Positions 1 to 6,794 of a stretch of DNA of 15,710 nt are shown piece after piece. The stretch comes from Bacteroidales bacterium M7 (GTDB lineage: Bacteria > Bacteroidota > Bacteroidia > Bacteroidales > Muribaculaceae). The translations under genes and the position numbers were made by a program. Numbering within the stretch: the stretch's first letter is position 1; each line of letters starts with the position of its first letter. The DNA lies in NCBI GenBank assembly GCA_001689515.1, contig LUJR01000002.1, forward strand, positions 1-15,710, written 5' to 3'. The notes beneath the pieces are model-generated. The model was not told where the DNA came from, did no database searches, and saw only the letters and a list, made by a program, of their open reading frames with translations.

Positions 1-29
1 ATGGGGGTCAATTTGTTGGGAATTTCCAT

Positions 30-48
30 GATACGTCTCCGACGTATC
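30..48. repeat. Perfect 8-bp inverted repeat in the 3' flank
   Basis: GATACGTC and GACGTATC flank the three-base TCC (30-37 and 41-48). No U tract follows on either strand. It may belong to the next gene's upstream region or be a second structural element in the flank. Bases 1-29 show nothing recognisable. Confidence 0.35.
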
Positions 49-113
49 TGTTCATGATAGCCATTTGTCAAGCTAATACTTATTGGGAGGGGGCTTGTCA
101 TTTGCTCGGTGGC

Positions 114-133
114 GGACATGCCACGGCATGTCC
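114..133. repeat. 20-base near-perfect palindrome, REP-like candidate
   Basis: Arms GGACATGCC and GGCATGTCC (114-122 and 125-133) flank a two-base centre. Next to it the minus strand reads CCTGTAGGGACATGCC. From memory, Bacteroidales intergenic regions often carry dispersed palindromes of the pattern TGTAGGGAC...GTCC, so this may be one copy, but only one is in this window. It could equally act as a back-up terminator or an operator. Confidence 0.4.
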
Positions 134-171
134 CTACAGGTTGATACGCATTCAGATCGAAGTAAAATGGG

Positions 172-207
172 AGTGGCCCGCTGCGCGGGGTGCGCTGGCG
201 GGCCACT
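172..207 (-). terminator. Intrinsic-terminator-like hairpin ending the operon
   Basis: The transcript folds AGUGGCCCGC with GCGGGCCACU, a perfect 10-bp GC-rich stem (198-207 with 172-181), extended by an inner GCGC/GCGC (192-195 with 183-186) around a five-base ACCCC loop. It begins 28 bases after the rplQ stop. Downstream reads CCCATTTTACTTC, a short U run offset by three C, so the U tract is weak. The position strongly suggests the end of the ribosomal transcript. Confidence 0.7.
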
Positions 208-235
208 GGTGTGGGGTATCCTCAGGTGGATGGGA

Positions 236-736
236 TTATTCGGCTGCGGGAGCTTCGGTTGCTTCAGCTGCTGCTTCAGCCTTGGGGACTTCGGAGGAAG
301 CGGCTGCGGGCTTTGAGGACTTGCGAGAGCGGCGTGTGCGGCTTGTCTTCTTTTCGTCCTTAGCCTTGAGCATGGCTTCGTTGTAGTCAACCAGCTCTAT
401 GAAGCACATCTGGGCGTTGTCGCCGAGACGGTTGCCGGTCTTGAGGATGCGGGTGTAGCCTCCGGGGCGGTCGCCGATCTTCTGTGCGATTTCGCGGAAG
501 AGCTCGGTGACGGCGTATTTGTTCTGGAGGTAGCTGAACACGAGGCGGCGATTGGACATGTTGTCGTCCTTGGCGCGGTTGATCAGCGGCTCAGCATACA
601 TGCGCAGTGCCTTGGCTTTTGCCAGGGTGGTGTTGATGCGCTTGTGCATGATAAGCGATATGGTCATATTGGCCAGCATGGCATCGCGGTGAGCCTTCTT
701 GCGACCAAGATGGTTAAATTTCTTATTGTGTCTCAT
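236..736 (-). CDS. rplQ: Large-subunit ribosomal protein L17 (bL17) with Ala/Glu-rich tail
   Basis: L17 is a bacterial 50S protein at the subunit's solvent side near the tunnel exit. The 166-residue product has the conserved core at about 1-121 (MRHNKKFNHLGRKKAHRDAM, MISLI-like, INRAKDDNMSNRRLVFSYL, GDRPGGYTRILKTGNRLGDNA, MCFIELVDYN). After this comes a basic segment (KKTSRTRRSRKSSKP) and a low-complexity Ala/Glu tail (AEAAAEATEAPAAE) absent from E. coli L17 (127 residues). Such tails are common in Bacteroidota. It is the last gene of the operon; 28 bases after its stop is a strong terminator hairpin. Confidence 0.98.
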   Translation of the reverse strand: MRHNKKFNHLGRKKAHRDAMLANMTISLIMHKRINTTLAKAKALRMYAEPLINRAKDDNMSNRRLVFSYLQNKYAVTELFREIAQKIGDRPGGYTRILKTGNRLGDNAQMCFIELVDYNEAMLKAKDEKKTSRTRRSRKSSKPAAASSEVPKAEAAAEATEAPAAE

Positions 737-745
737 CGTCAGTGA

Positions 746-1738
746 TTAGTCTTTGTCGAGTTTATACTTAGAAATATCCATTCCGAACGACAGGTTCAGA
801 TTGGCAAGGAGTTCGTCAAGCTCTGTGAGCGACTTCTTGCCGAAGTTGCGGAACTTTAGGAGGTCATTCTTGTTGAATACCACGAGCTCGCCGAGAGTCT
901 CGACTTCGGCACTCTTGAGGCAGTTAAGTGCGCGGACCGAGAGATCCATGTCCACGAGCTTGCTCTTGAGGAGCTGGCGCATGTGGAGCACTTCTTCGTC
1001 AAATTCCTCGTCATCTGATGTCTCGGGTGTCTCAAGAGTGATTTTCTCGTCAGAGAAGAGCATCAGGTGGTGGATGAGGATTTTGGCTGCCTCTTTGAGG
1101 GCATCCTTGGGATGGATGGAGCCGTTGGTGGTAATCTCAAGCGTGAGTTTGTCGTAGTCGGTCTTCTGGTCAACGCGGAAGTTGTCAACGGTGTACTTCA
1201 CATTCTTGATGGGGGTGTAGATGGAGTCGATGGCGAGGACATCGATGGCATCGTTGGGCGATGCGTTTTCCTCGGCGGGGACCCAACCTCTGCCCTTGTT
1301 GATTGTGAGCTCGATGTTGAATGTAGCGTCGGGATCCAAATGACATATGACGAGGTCGGGGTTGAGCACCTCAAAGTGGGTGAGCGCCTTGCCTATGTCG
1401 CCGGCTTTGAACACCTCCGTGCCTGACACAGTGATCGAGACTTTTTCAGCCTCGGCGTCTTCCACTGTCTGCTTGAGGTCTACCTTCTTGAGGTTGAGGA
1501 TGATGTTTGTGACATCTTCCTTGACACCGGGGATGGTGTCGAACTCATGGCGTACACCGTCGATCTTTATGGTCGATATGGCGTAGCCTTCGAGGCTTGA
1601 AAGAAGTATGCGACGAAGAGCGTTGCCGATGGTGATGCCATAGCCCGGCTCAAGAGGCTTGAACTCAAACTTGCCAAACGTGTTGTTGGCTTCGAGCATC
1701 AAGACTTTGTCAGGTTTCTGAAATGCTAATATAGCCAT
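746..1738 (-). CDS. rpoA: DNA-directed RNA polymerase subunit alpha
   Basis: Alpha dimerises to scaffold RNA polymerase and its C-terminal domain contacts UP elements and activators. The 330-residue product has the NTD at about 1-230 (GYGITIGNALRRILLSSLEG at 32-51, the assembly helix, and VDNFRV near 184), an acidic linker (TSDDEEFDEEV, about 240-250), and a CTD at about 257-320. DNA-contact residues of the CTD are kept: Arg269, Asn272 and Cys273 match E. coli Arg265, Asn268 and Cys269, and GKKS at 300-303 matches E. coli 296-299. It sits 26 bases after rpsD and 9 before rplQ, the universal alpha-operon order. Confidence 0.99.
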   Translation of the reverse strand: MAILAFQKPDKVLMLEANNTFGKFEFKPLEPGYGITIGNALRRILLSSLEGYAISTIKIDGVRHEFDTIPGVKEDVTNIILNLKKVDLKQTVEDAEAEKVSITVSGTEVFKAGDIGKALTHFEVLNPDLVICHLDPDATFNIELTINKGRGWVPAEENASPNDAIDVLAIDSIYTPIKNVKYTVDNFRVDQKTDYDKLTLEITTNGSIHPKDALKEAAKILIHHLMLFSDEKITLETPETSDDEEFDEEVLHMRQLLKSKLVDMDLSVRALNCLKSAEVETLGELVVFNKNDLLKFRNFGKKSLTELDELLANLNLSFGMDISKYKLDKD

Positions 1739-1764
1739 TGAGGATCGTATTATTAGAAGATTGA

Positions 1765-2370
1765 TTACTTAGAATACAACTCGACGATAAGTTGCTCCTT
1801 GATGTTTTCGGGGATGTCCTCGCGGGTGGGGACATGGAGGAAGCGGCCAGCCTTGGCGCTCTCGTCCCACTCGATCCAGGGATACTTGCTGTGGTTGAAA
1901 CCGGCAAGCGCGTCAGCAATCACCTCAAGCGACTTGGCTTTCTCGCGGACGGCAACGATGTCGCCGGGCTTAACCTGGTATGAGGGGATGTTGACTACAT
2001 CGCCGTTGACGGTGATGTGGCGGTGGAGGACAATCTGACGGGCAGCGGCACGTGTAGGAGCGATGCCCAGACGATATACGACATTGTCGAGACGGCTTTC
2101 GAGGAGCTGAAGGAGGAGCTCGCCGGTAATACCTTTCATGCGTGAAGCCTTCTCGAAGAGGTTGCGGAACTGGCGTTCGAGCACACCGTAGGTGTACTTC
2201 GCCTTCTGCTTTTCGCGAAGCTGGACACCATACTCACTGGTCTTGCGGCGCTTGTTCTGACCGTGCTGACCGGGCGCGTAGTTTTTCTTAGCGAGCACTT
2301 TGTCTTCGCCAAAGATGGGTTCACCAAACTTGCGTGCGATTTTGGATTTAGGTCCTGTGTATCTTGCCAT
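1765..2370 (-). CDS. rpsD: Small-subunit ribosomal protein S4 (uS4), cysteine-free form
   Basis: S4 nucleates 30S assembly by binding the 16S five-way junction and helps unwind mRNA. The 201-residue product begins MARYTGPKSKIARKFGEPIF and continues NYAPGQHGQNKRRKTSEYG. The S4 RNA-binding domain spans about residues 90-155 (LESRLDNVVYRLGIAPTRA, RQIVLHRHITVNGDVVNIP). No Cys occurs anywhere, so the N-terminal zinc knuckle of C-plus S4 proteins is absent. The ATG follows the long structured gap, with no Shine-Dalgarno (context ATCAAAAATGG). In other bacteria S4 represses its own operon. rpoA starts 26 bases later. Confidence 0.98.
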   Translation of the reverse strand: MARYTGPKSKIARKFGEPIFGEDKVLAKKNYAPGQHGQNKRRKTSEYGVQLREKQKAKYTYGVLERQFRNLFEKASRMKGITGELLLQLLESRLDNVVYRLGIAPTRAAARQIVLHRHITVNGDVVNIPSYQVKPGDIVAVREKAKSLEVIADALAGFNHSKYPWIEWDESAKAGRFLHVPTREDIPENIKEQLIVELYSK

Positions 2371-2762
2371 TTTTGATGGGTTGGTTAAGATTTGAGTCTC
2401 GTCATCGGCGGATGTGGAAGCCTTGTCGCTTGGGGATTCAGCGGAGTGCTGCCGGTGCCATTCCTGTCATTACTGTGGTAAAGGATCGTGAGACGGAGTT
2501 GCCTTTTAGTGCAGCCGCGACTGCGACAATTAAGAGGATATTTCTATCAAAGACATGTAATCACGCTCCGCGCATGGTGGCGGTGCGCTGTCGCAGTCAT
2601 AATTTCACGTTCAAGGCACTTTCGTCGTCTCGATGGTCAGCCGCTACGCCGCGATGCCAGCTGGGCATCTTGATGGCTTGTGTAGGAGCCCTACCGTCGA
2701 TGAACGGTCTCAGAAGATATAAATAGGGTTATTTGCTATCTTGTGAAGAAGATAAGGGGAGA
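2371..2762 (-). ncRNA. Candidate structured leader RNA upstream of rpsD
   Basis: The 392-base gap between rpsK and rpsD holds no plausible gene but many pairings. In transcript order: AAGAUA/UAUCUU enclosing AAAUA/UAUUU (2714-2742); ACCGU/ACGGU (2693-2708); GUAGG/CCUAC (2682-2694); GAUGCC/GGCAUC (2653-2669); a perfect 10-bp stem GACUGCGACA/UGUCGCAGUC (2589-2598 with 2519-2528) enclosing hairpin GCGCA/UGCGC (2570-2588) and GAUA-GAAA-UAUC with a GNRA loop (2537-2548). A second long-range stem, GCGGCUGC with GCAG/CCGC and a 4-base bulge (2511-2518 with 2441-2452), abuts the 10-bp stem, allowing coaxial stacking, and encloses UUAC-CACA-GUAA (2470-2481). S4 is a known mRNA-binding autoregulator in E. 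coli (alpha operon) and B. subtilis (rpsD), so an S4-sensing leader is the natural hypothesis. Pairing was found by eye. Confidence 0.5.
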
Positions 2763-3152
2763 TTAGACGCGGCGACGCTTGGGGGGACGGCAGCCGTTGT
2801 GGGGCAGCGGAGTTACGTCCACGATTTCGGTCACTTCGATACCAGCACCGTGGATGGTACGGATAGCGCTTTCGCGACCGTTGCCGGGTCCTTTGACATA
2901 AGCTTTAACCTTGCGGAGGCCGAGATCATATGCTGTCTTGGCACAATCCTGAGCTGCCATCTGGGCAGCGTAGGGTGTGTTCTTCTTGCTTCCGCGGAAG
3001 CCCATCTTGCCAGCTGACGACCAGGAGATGACCTGACCCTCGCTGTTGGCTAAGCACACGATAATGTTGTTAAAAGATGAGTGAACGTGAAGCTGGCCGT
3101 CTGCGCCGACTTTGACGTTTCTCTTCTTTGCTGCGACTGTCTTTTTTGCCAT
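2763..3152 (-). CDS. rpsK: Small-subunit ribosomal protein S11 (uS11)
   Basis: S11 forms the 30S platform near the E site and Shine-Dalgarno helix cleft. The 129-residue product begins with a basic tail (MAKKTVAAKKRNVKV), then LHVHSSFNNIIVCLANSEGQ, KKNTPYAAQMAAQDCAK, and the C-terminal signature (GIEVTEIVDVTPLPHNGCR, PPKRRRV). Length and motifs are normal. Its stop is followed by a 392-base noncoding gap before rpsD, much longer than other gaps here. Confidence 0.98.
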   Translation of the reverse strand: MAKKTVAAKKRNVKVGADGQLHVHSSFNNIIVCLANSEGQVISWSSAGKMGFRGSKKNTPYAAQMAAQDCAKTAYDLGLRKVKAYVKGPGNGRESAIRTIHGAGIEVTEIVDVTPLPHNGCRPPKRRRV

Positions 3153-3166
3153 GTTGTAATTATGAA

Positions 3167-3547
3167 TTATTTAGTTGCTTTCTTCTTGTTGGCAACGGTC
3201 TTCTTGCGACCCTTGCGTGTACGGGCGTTGTTCTTGGTGGACTGGCCGCGCACGGGAAGTCCGATACGGTGACGGATGCCGCGATAGCAACCGATGTCCA
3301 TCAGTCGCTTGATATTGAGCTGGATTTCGCTGCGGAGGTCACCCTCGACCTTGTAGTTGGCCTGGATCACTTCACGTACTTTAGCGGCCTGGTCGTCGGT
3401 CCAGTCCATAACTTTGATGTCGCGGGCGACACCAGCCTTGTCAAGGATAGACTTGGCTGCGCTACGGCCGATGCCGTAGATGTAGGTCAGGGCGATTTCG
3501 CCATGCTTATTCTGGGGGAGGTCAACTCCCACGATACGTACTGCCAT
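3167..3547 (-). CDS. rpsM: Small-subunit ribosomal protein S13 (uS13)
   Basis: S13 in the 30S head contacts P-site tRNA and forms bridges B1a/B1b with L5. The 126-residue product begins MAVRIVGVDLPQNKHGEIAL with the helix-two-turn-helix near residues 23-60 (YGIGRSAAKSIL), and has the family signature around 87-110 (CYRGIRHRIGLPVRGQSTK, NNART). A Lys-rich tail (KGRKKTVANKKKATK) reaches the tRNA. It starts the alpha part of the operon, 40 bases after rpmJ and preceded by a candidate promoter; rpsK follows after 14 bases. Confidence 0.98.
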   Translation of the reverse strand: MAVRIVGVDLPQNKHGEIALTYIYGIGRSAAKSILDKAGVARDIKVMDWTDDQAAKVREVIQANYKVEGDLRSEIQLNIKRLMDIGCYRGIRHRIGLPVRGQSTKNNARTRKGRKKTVANKKKATK

Positions 3548-3573
3548 ATTTACTTAGCTATGAAAATATTTTG

Positions 3574-3581
3574 CAAAAGTA
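3574..3581 (-). promoter_or_regulatory. Candidate -7 box of an internal promoter before rpsM
   Basis: The minus strand reads TACTTTTG, a perfect match to the Bacteroidetes primary-sigma -7 consensus TAnnTTTG, in an AT-rich 40-base gap between rpmJ and rpsM. The start point would fall about 20 bases upstream of the rpsM ATG. No TTG-type -33 box is seen 19-21 bases upstream (CAACGTCAAGG region), which weakens the call. If real it would allow separate expression of rpsM-rpsK-rpsD-rpoA-rplQ. Confidence 0.35.
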
Positions 3582-3587
3582 ATAAAA

Positions 3588-3704
3588 TTATCCTTGACGT
3601 TGCTTGTTTTTAGGATTCTTTTTGTTAATCACGTACAAGCGGCCTTTGCGACGAACGATCTTGTCGTCAGCGCTGCGCTTCTTGATTGAGGCTCTTACTT
3701 TCAT
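3588..3704 (-). CDS. rpmJ: Large-subunit ribosomal protein L36 (bL36), zinc-free form
   Basis: L36 is the smallest 50S protein and stabilises 23S rRNA domain VI contacts. I read it by hand: ATG at 3704, TAA ending at 3588, 38 residues, beginning MKVRASIKKRSADDKIVRRK and ending NPKNKQRQG. Length, the start MKVRAS and the end KQRQG are diagnostic. The canonical L36 has a Cys3-His zinc ribbon; here no Cys is present at all (SADDK replaces the first pair), so this is a C-minus form. It lies between infA (77 bases) and rpsM (40 bases). Confidence 0.95.
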   Translation of the reverse strand: MKVRASIKKRSADDKIVRRKGRLYVINKKNPKNKQRQG

Positions 3705-3781
3705 TGTGTATATTACGGTTGTAAGTGTTAGATTGATCTGTGGGGTATGCGTTTTATGGCTTTTGCGCCGTCTGTGACGGG

Positions 3782-4000
3782 TTATTTGTAGCGGAACGCG
3801 ATACGTCCTTTGGAAAGGTCGTAGGGTGACATCTCCACTCTGACGCGGTCACCGGGGAGAATCTTGATGTAGTGCATGCGCATCTTGCCCGAGATGTGGG
3901 CTGTGATTTCATGTCCGTTTTCAAGTTCGACGCGGAACATTGCGTTACTGAGTGATTCGACTATCACGCCGTCTTGTTCGATTGCTGCTTGTTTTGCCAT
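3782..4000 (-). CDS. infA: Translation initiation factor IF-1
   Basis: IF1 binds the 30S A site during initiation and assists IF2 and IF3. The 72-residue product is exactly family length, a single OB fold: MAKQAAIEQDGVIVESLSNA, MFRVELENGHEITAHISGKMR, then IKILPGDRVRVEMSPYDLSKGRI ending AFRYK (the tract is continuous, abbreviated here). Its position between map and rpmJ is conserved in Bacteroidota. A hairpin CCGTC-ACA-GACGG (3768-3780) begins directly after the stop. The 77-base gap to rpmJ contains nothing else recognisable. Confidence 0.98.
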   Translation of the reverse strand: MAKQAAIEQDGVIVESLSNAMFRVELENGHEITAHISGKMRMHYIKILPGDRVRVEMSPYDLSKGRIAFRYK

Positions 4001-4012
4001 AAATTGCGTTGT

Positions 4013-4024
4013 GGGCTTGCGCCC
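4013..4024 (-). other. Small GNRA hairpin just upstream of infA
   Basis: The transcript reads GGGC-GCAA-GCCC, four G-C pairs closed by a GNRA tetraloop, ending 12 bases before the infA ATG within the 95-base map-infA gap. It may affect infA translation, or be accidental. The rest of the gap shows no promoter. Confidence 0.35.
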
Positions 4025-4095
4025 GGTTATGTTTTTTGTGGGGTAATGTTTAGTTTCTGTGATGCTGCCGGCTGTTTTGCCAAGGGAGGATGTGA

Positions 4096-4878
4096 TCAGA
4101 TGAATCTGTCACCGAGTGCCTGATGTATCGGCTCAAAGGTGGTCAACACGCGGGTCTCGCCATCAATGATAGCCACAGTGTGCTCATAATGGGCAGATGG
4201 CTTGCGGTCACGCGTGGTGCATGTCCAGCCGTCATGGCCTATCACGATGTTACGTGAGCCGAGATTGATCATCGGTTCGATACAGATGCACATGCCGTTT
4301 TTGATGACGGGTCCGGTGCCTCGACGTCCGTAGTTGGGGACTTCGGGGTCTTCGTGCATCTTGCGTCCTATGCCATGGCCACACATCTCGCGGACGACGG
4401 AGTAACCGCGGCGTTCGCAATATGTCTGCACGGCGTTGGAGATGTCACCTATGCGACGTCCCTCGCGGCATGCCTCGATGCCTACGTAGAGGCTCTCTTT
4501 GGTGGTGCGGAGCAGCTGCATCACTTTCTCGTCGACATCGCCCACGGGAAATGTGTAGCACATGTCGCCGTTGAATCCGTCAAGTTCCACCACAGTGTCT
4601 ATACCGACGATATCACCCTCCTGCAAGGTATAGGGACCAGGAAATCCGTGGACCACAACCTCGTTGACTTCGATGCACAGGGTGGCGGGGAAGCCCCCGT
4701 AGCCGAGGCAGGCGGGTTTGCCGCCGTTGTCGAGCATATATTCGCGTGCGACGTTGTCAAGCTTGCGGGTAGTCACTCCCGGGGCGACCCACTTGGCAAC
4801 TTCGCCAAGTGTGTCGCTCACGAGTGTGCAAGCTGCCTGCATCTTCTGCATCTCTTCAGGTGTCTTCAGAAATATCAT
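4096..4878 (-). CDS. map: Type I methionine aminopeptidase
   Basis: This cytosolic metallo-enzyme removes the initiator Met from nascent proteins. The 260-residue pita-bread-fold protein lacks an N-terminal zinc-finger extension, as in type Ia enzymes. All five metal ligands can be placed: Asp94 (GIDTVVE), Asp105 (GFNGDM), His168 (CGHGIG), Glu201 (IEPMIN) and Glu232 (YEHT), plus the substrate-gating His77 (VVHGFP). It lies between secY and infA, an arrangement shared by Bacteroidota and many Firmicutes and Actinobacteria; co-transcription ties N-terminal processing to ribosome output. The sequence GFPATLCIEVNEVVVHG is typical. No anomalies. Confidence 0.98.
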   Translation of the reverse strand: MIFLKTPEEMQKMQAACTLVSDTLGEVAKWVAPGVTTRKLDNVAREYMLDNGGKPACLGYGGFPATLCIEVNEVVVHGFPGPYTLQEGDIVGIDTVVELDGFNGDMCYTFPVGDVDEKVMQLLRTTKESLYVGIEACREGRRIGDISNAVQTYCERRGYSVVREMCGHGIGRKMHEDPEVPNYGRRGTGPVIKNGMCICIEPMINLGSRNIVIGHDGWTCTTRDRKPSAHYEHTVAIIDGETRVLTTFEPIHQALGDRFI

Positions 4879-4949
4879 AATGAGCAGTTAATGGGGATGA
4901 TTTGTCAGGTTGATGTATCTGTAATGTTATCTATCGACGGATGCCGGAA

Positions 4950-6302
4950 TCAATATGCACTGCCTGTGGTGCGACCCTTGATTTTGCCGTCCTTCATCAG
5001 ACCGTCATAGTGGTGCATCATCAGGTGGCTCTCGATCTGCTGGAGGGTGTCAAGCACTACTCCGACGAGAATCAGCAGAGATGTGCCTCCGAAGAACTGT
5101 GCGAAGTTCTGGCTGATGCCGAAGAAACGTGCGAAAGCCGGGAGGATGGCAACTATGCCGAGGAATATAGAGCCGGGGAGGGTGATGCGTGACATGATAC
5201 TGTCGAGGTATTCAGCTGTCTTCTTGCCGGGCTTGACGCCGGGGATGAAGCCGTTGTTGCGCTTCATGTCCTCAGCCATCTGCTGCGGGCGCACTGTGAT
5301 GGCAGTGTAGAAGTAGGTGAATGCGACAATCATCAGGAAGTAGACGAGATTGTACCAGAATCCGTTGATGTCACTGAACGCAGCGAAGAAGCCGCGTGTG
5401 GCATCGCCTGCTGAGCCGAATCCGGCGATGGTGATGGGGATGAACATAATCGCCTGGGCGAAGATGATAGGCATCACGCCTGCCGCATTGACCTTGAGGG
5501 GGATGTACTGGCGAGCTCCGCCATACTGCTTGTTGCCGACGATGCGCTTCGCATACTGCACGGGGACTTTACGTGTACCCTGCACGAGCAGCACTGCACC
5601 GATGGTGACAGCGAAGAGGAGCAGAAGCTCGATGATGAACATCACCAGACCGCCCTGACTGCCGGTAGAACCCGGGAGACGGCTTGTGAACTCGTAGAAC
5701 AACGCTCCCGGGAGACGGGCGATGATACCTACGAGGATGATGAAGCTGATACCGTTGCCGATACCGCGGTCAGTGATGCGCTCGCCGAGCCACATGATGA
5801 ACATGGAGCCGGCTGCGAGTATGACGGTCAGGTAGACGATGCTCCAGAAGCCGAGGGCAGCCATGCCGCCGGCGCTGGTTACCTGCACGTTGAGGTTGAC
5901 CAGATAAGCAGGACCCTGGAGGAGCAGAATCAGCACTGTCAGATAACGGGTGTACTGATTGAGCTTCTGGCGTCCGCTCTCGCCCTCACGCTGCATCTTC
6001 TGGAACGAAGGGAGCACCATGCCGAGAAGCTGTATCACGATCGAAGCCGTGATATAGGGCATGATACCGAGGGCGAAGATCGAGGCCTGGCTGAAAGCAC
6101 CGCCCGAGAACATGTCGAGGAGCTGCATCAGACCGCTCTTGTTGGTGAAGCGGCTGAGAGCCTCGAGATCCTCAGGACGGATGCCGGGAAGCACCACGTA
6201 GCAACCCAGGCGGTAGATAAGTACCAGCAGCAGGGTCACCAGCAGGCGCTTGCGCAGCTCCTCGATGGTCCATATGTTTTTAACTGTTTGGATAAAACTC
6301 AT
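4950..6302 (-). CDS. secY: Preprotein translocase subunit SecY
   Basis: SecY is the channel-forming subunit of the SecYEG translocon in the inner membrane. The 450-residue product has ten hydrophobic segments, at roughly 19-39, 71-92, 119-139, 147-166, 180-198, 207-232, 262-287, 305-327, 362-384 and 391-415. The first SecY signature is at 64-93 (FSGGAFSQASIFALGIMPYI onward) and the second at 161-179 (WLGERITDRGIGNGISFII). The cytoplasmic loops that meet SecA and the ribosome are basic: near 240-254 (VQGTRKVPVQYAKR) and 337-360 (MKRNNGFIPGVKPGK). The C-terminus is HHYDGLMKDGKIKGR. It is 14 bases from rplO and 71 bases from map. Length is normal for Bacteroidota, with no break. Confidence 0.98.
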   Translation of the reverse strand: MSFIQTVKNIWTIEELRKRLLVTLLLVLIYRLGCYVVLPGIRPEDLEALSRFTNKSGLMQLLDMFSGGAFSQASIFALGIMPYITASIVIQLLGMVLPSFQKMQREGESGRQKLNQYTRYLTVLILLLQGPAYLVNLNVQVTSAGGMAALGFWSIVYLTVILAAGSMFIMWLGERITDRGIGNGISFIILVGIIARLPGALFYEFTSRLPGSTGSQGGLVMFIIELLLLFAVTIGAVLLVQGTRKVPVQYAKRIVGNKQYGGARQYIPLKVNAAGVMPIIFAQAIMFIPITIAGFGSAGDATRGFFAAFSDINGFWYNLVYFLMIVAFTYFYTAITVRPQQMAEDMKRNNGFIPGVKPGKKTAEYLDSIMSRITLPGSIFLGIVAILPAFARFFGISQNFAQFFGGTSLLILVGVVLDTLQQIESHLMMHHYDGLMKDGKIKGRTTGSAY

Positions 6303-6316
6303 CGGGGGTGGAGGTA

Positions 6317-6763
6317 TTAGATTTTCGTTACCGAGCCTCCGGCAGCCTCGATGGCAGCCTGAGCGGCAGCCGAGAATGCGTTTGCCTCGACAGCGAGTTT
6401 GTGAGAGATAGTGCCGTTTGCGAGGATTTTGACAAGCTGACGGCGGTTGATGAAGCCGGCTTCGCGGAGCTCTTCGATACCGATCTTTTCAAGGTTCTTG
6501 GCTGCAGCGAGCTCTTCGAGAGTGCTGAGATTGATAGCCTTGTACTCGACACGGTTGATGTTCTTGAAACCGAACTTGGGCAGACGGCGCTGGAGAGGCA
6601 TCTGACCACCTTCAAAACCGATCTTGCGTGAATAGCCTGAACGAGACTTCGCGCCCTTGTGGCCGCGGGTAGATGTGCCGCCTTTGCCTGAGCCGGGACC
6701 ACGACCGATGCGGGTCTTGCGGGTGACAGAACCAACGGCAGGTTTGAGATTGCTTAAGTCCAT
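6317..6763 (-). CDS. rplO: Large-subunit ribosomal protein L15 (uL15)
   Basis: L15 is a late assembly protein binding 23S rRNA. The 148-residue product begins MDLSNLKPAVGSVTRKTR-type sequence, followed by a long basic glycine-rich N-terminal extension (residues about 17-58: RTRIGRGPGSGKGGTSTRG-like, GHKGAKSRSG, FEGGQMPLQRRLPK). The C-terminal domain includes the family pattern ending VEANAFSAAAQAAIEAAGG. The length fits. secY starts 14 bases later, matching the universal rplO-secY linkage. Confidence 0.98.
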   Translation of the reverse strand: MDLSNLKPAVGSVTRKTRIGRGPGSGKGGTSTRGHKGAKSRSGYSRKIGFEGGQMPLQRRLPKFGFKNINRVEYKAINLSTLEELAAAKNLEKIGIEELREAGFINRRQLVKILANGTISHKLAVEANAFSAAAQAAIEAAGGSVTKI

Positions 6764-6794
6764 AACTTTTAGTTAATGTTTTGCGGGGTTAAAC

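Noticed and set aside
2537..2560. TGTCTTTG as a promoter -7 box in the rpsD leader
   Set aside because: One mismatch at the essential A and no TTG at the -33 distance.
2364..2726. 120-residue plus-strand open frame across the rpsK-rpsD gap
   Set aside because: Opposite to every gene, overlaps the rpsD start, Arg/Ser-rich composition with no recognisable motif, no start signals. The inverted repeats explain the region better.
4354..5010. 218-residue plus-strand open frame
   Set aside because: Lies antisense to map and the secY end; its length comes from codon bias of the real genes.
6328..6735. 135-residue minus-strand frame overlapping rplO
   Set aside because: Out-of-frame shadow of L15; Ser/Arg-rich with no family resemblance.
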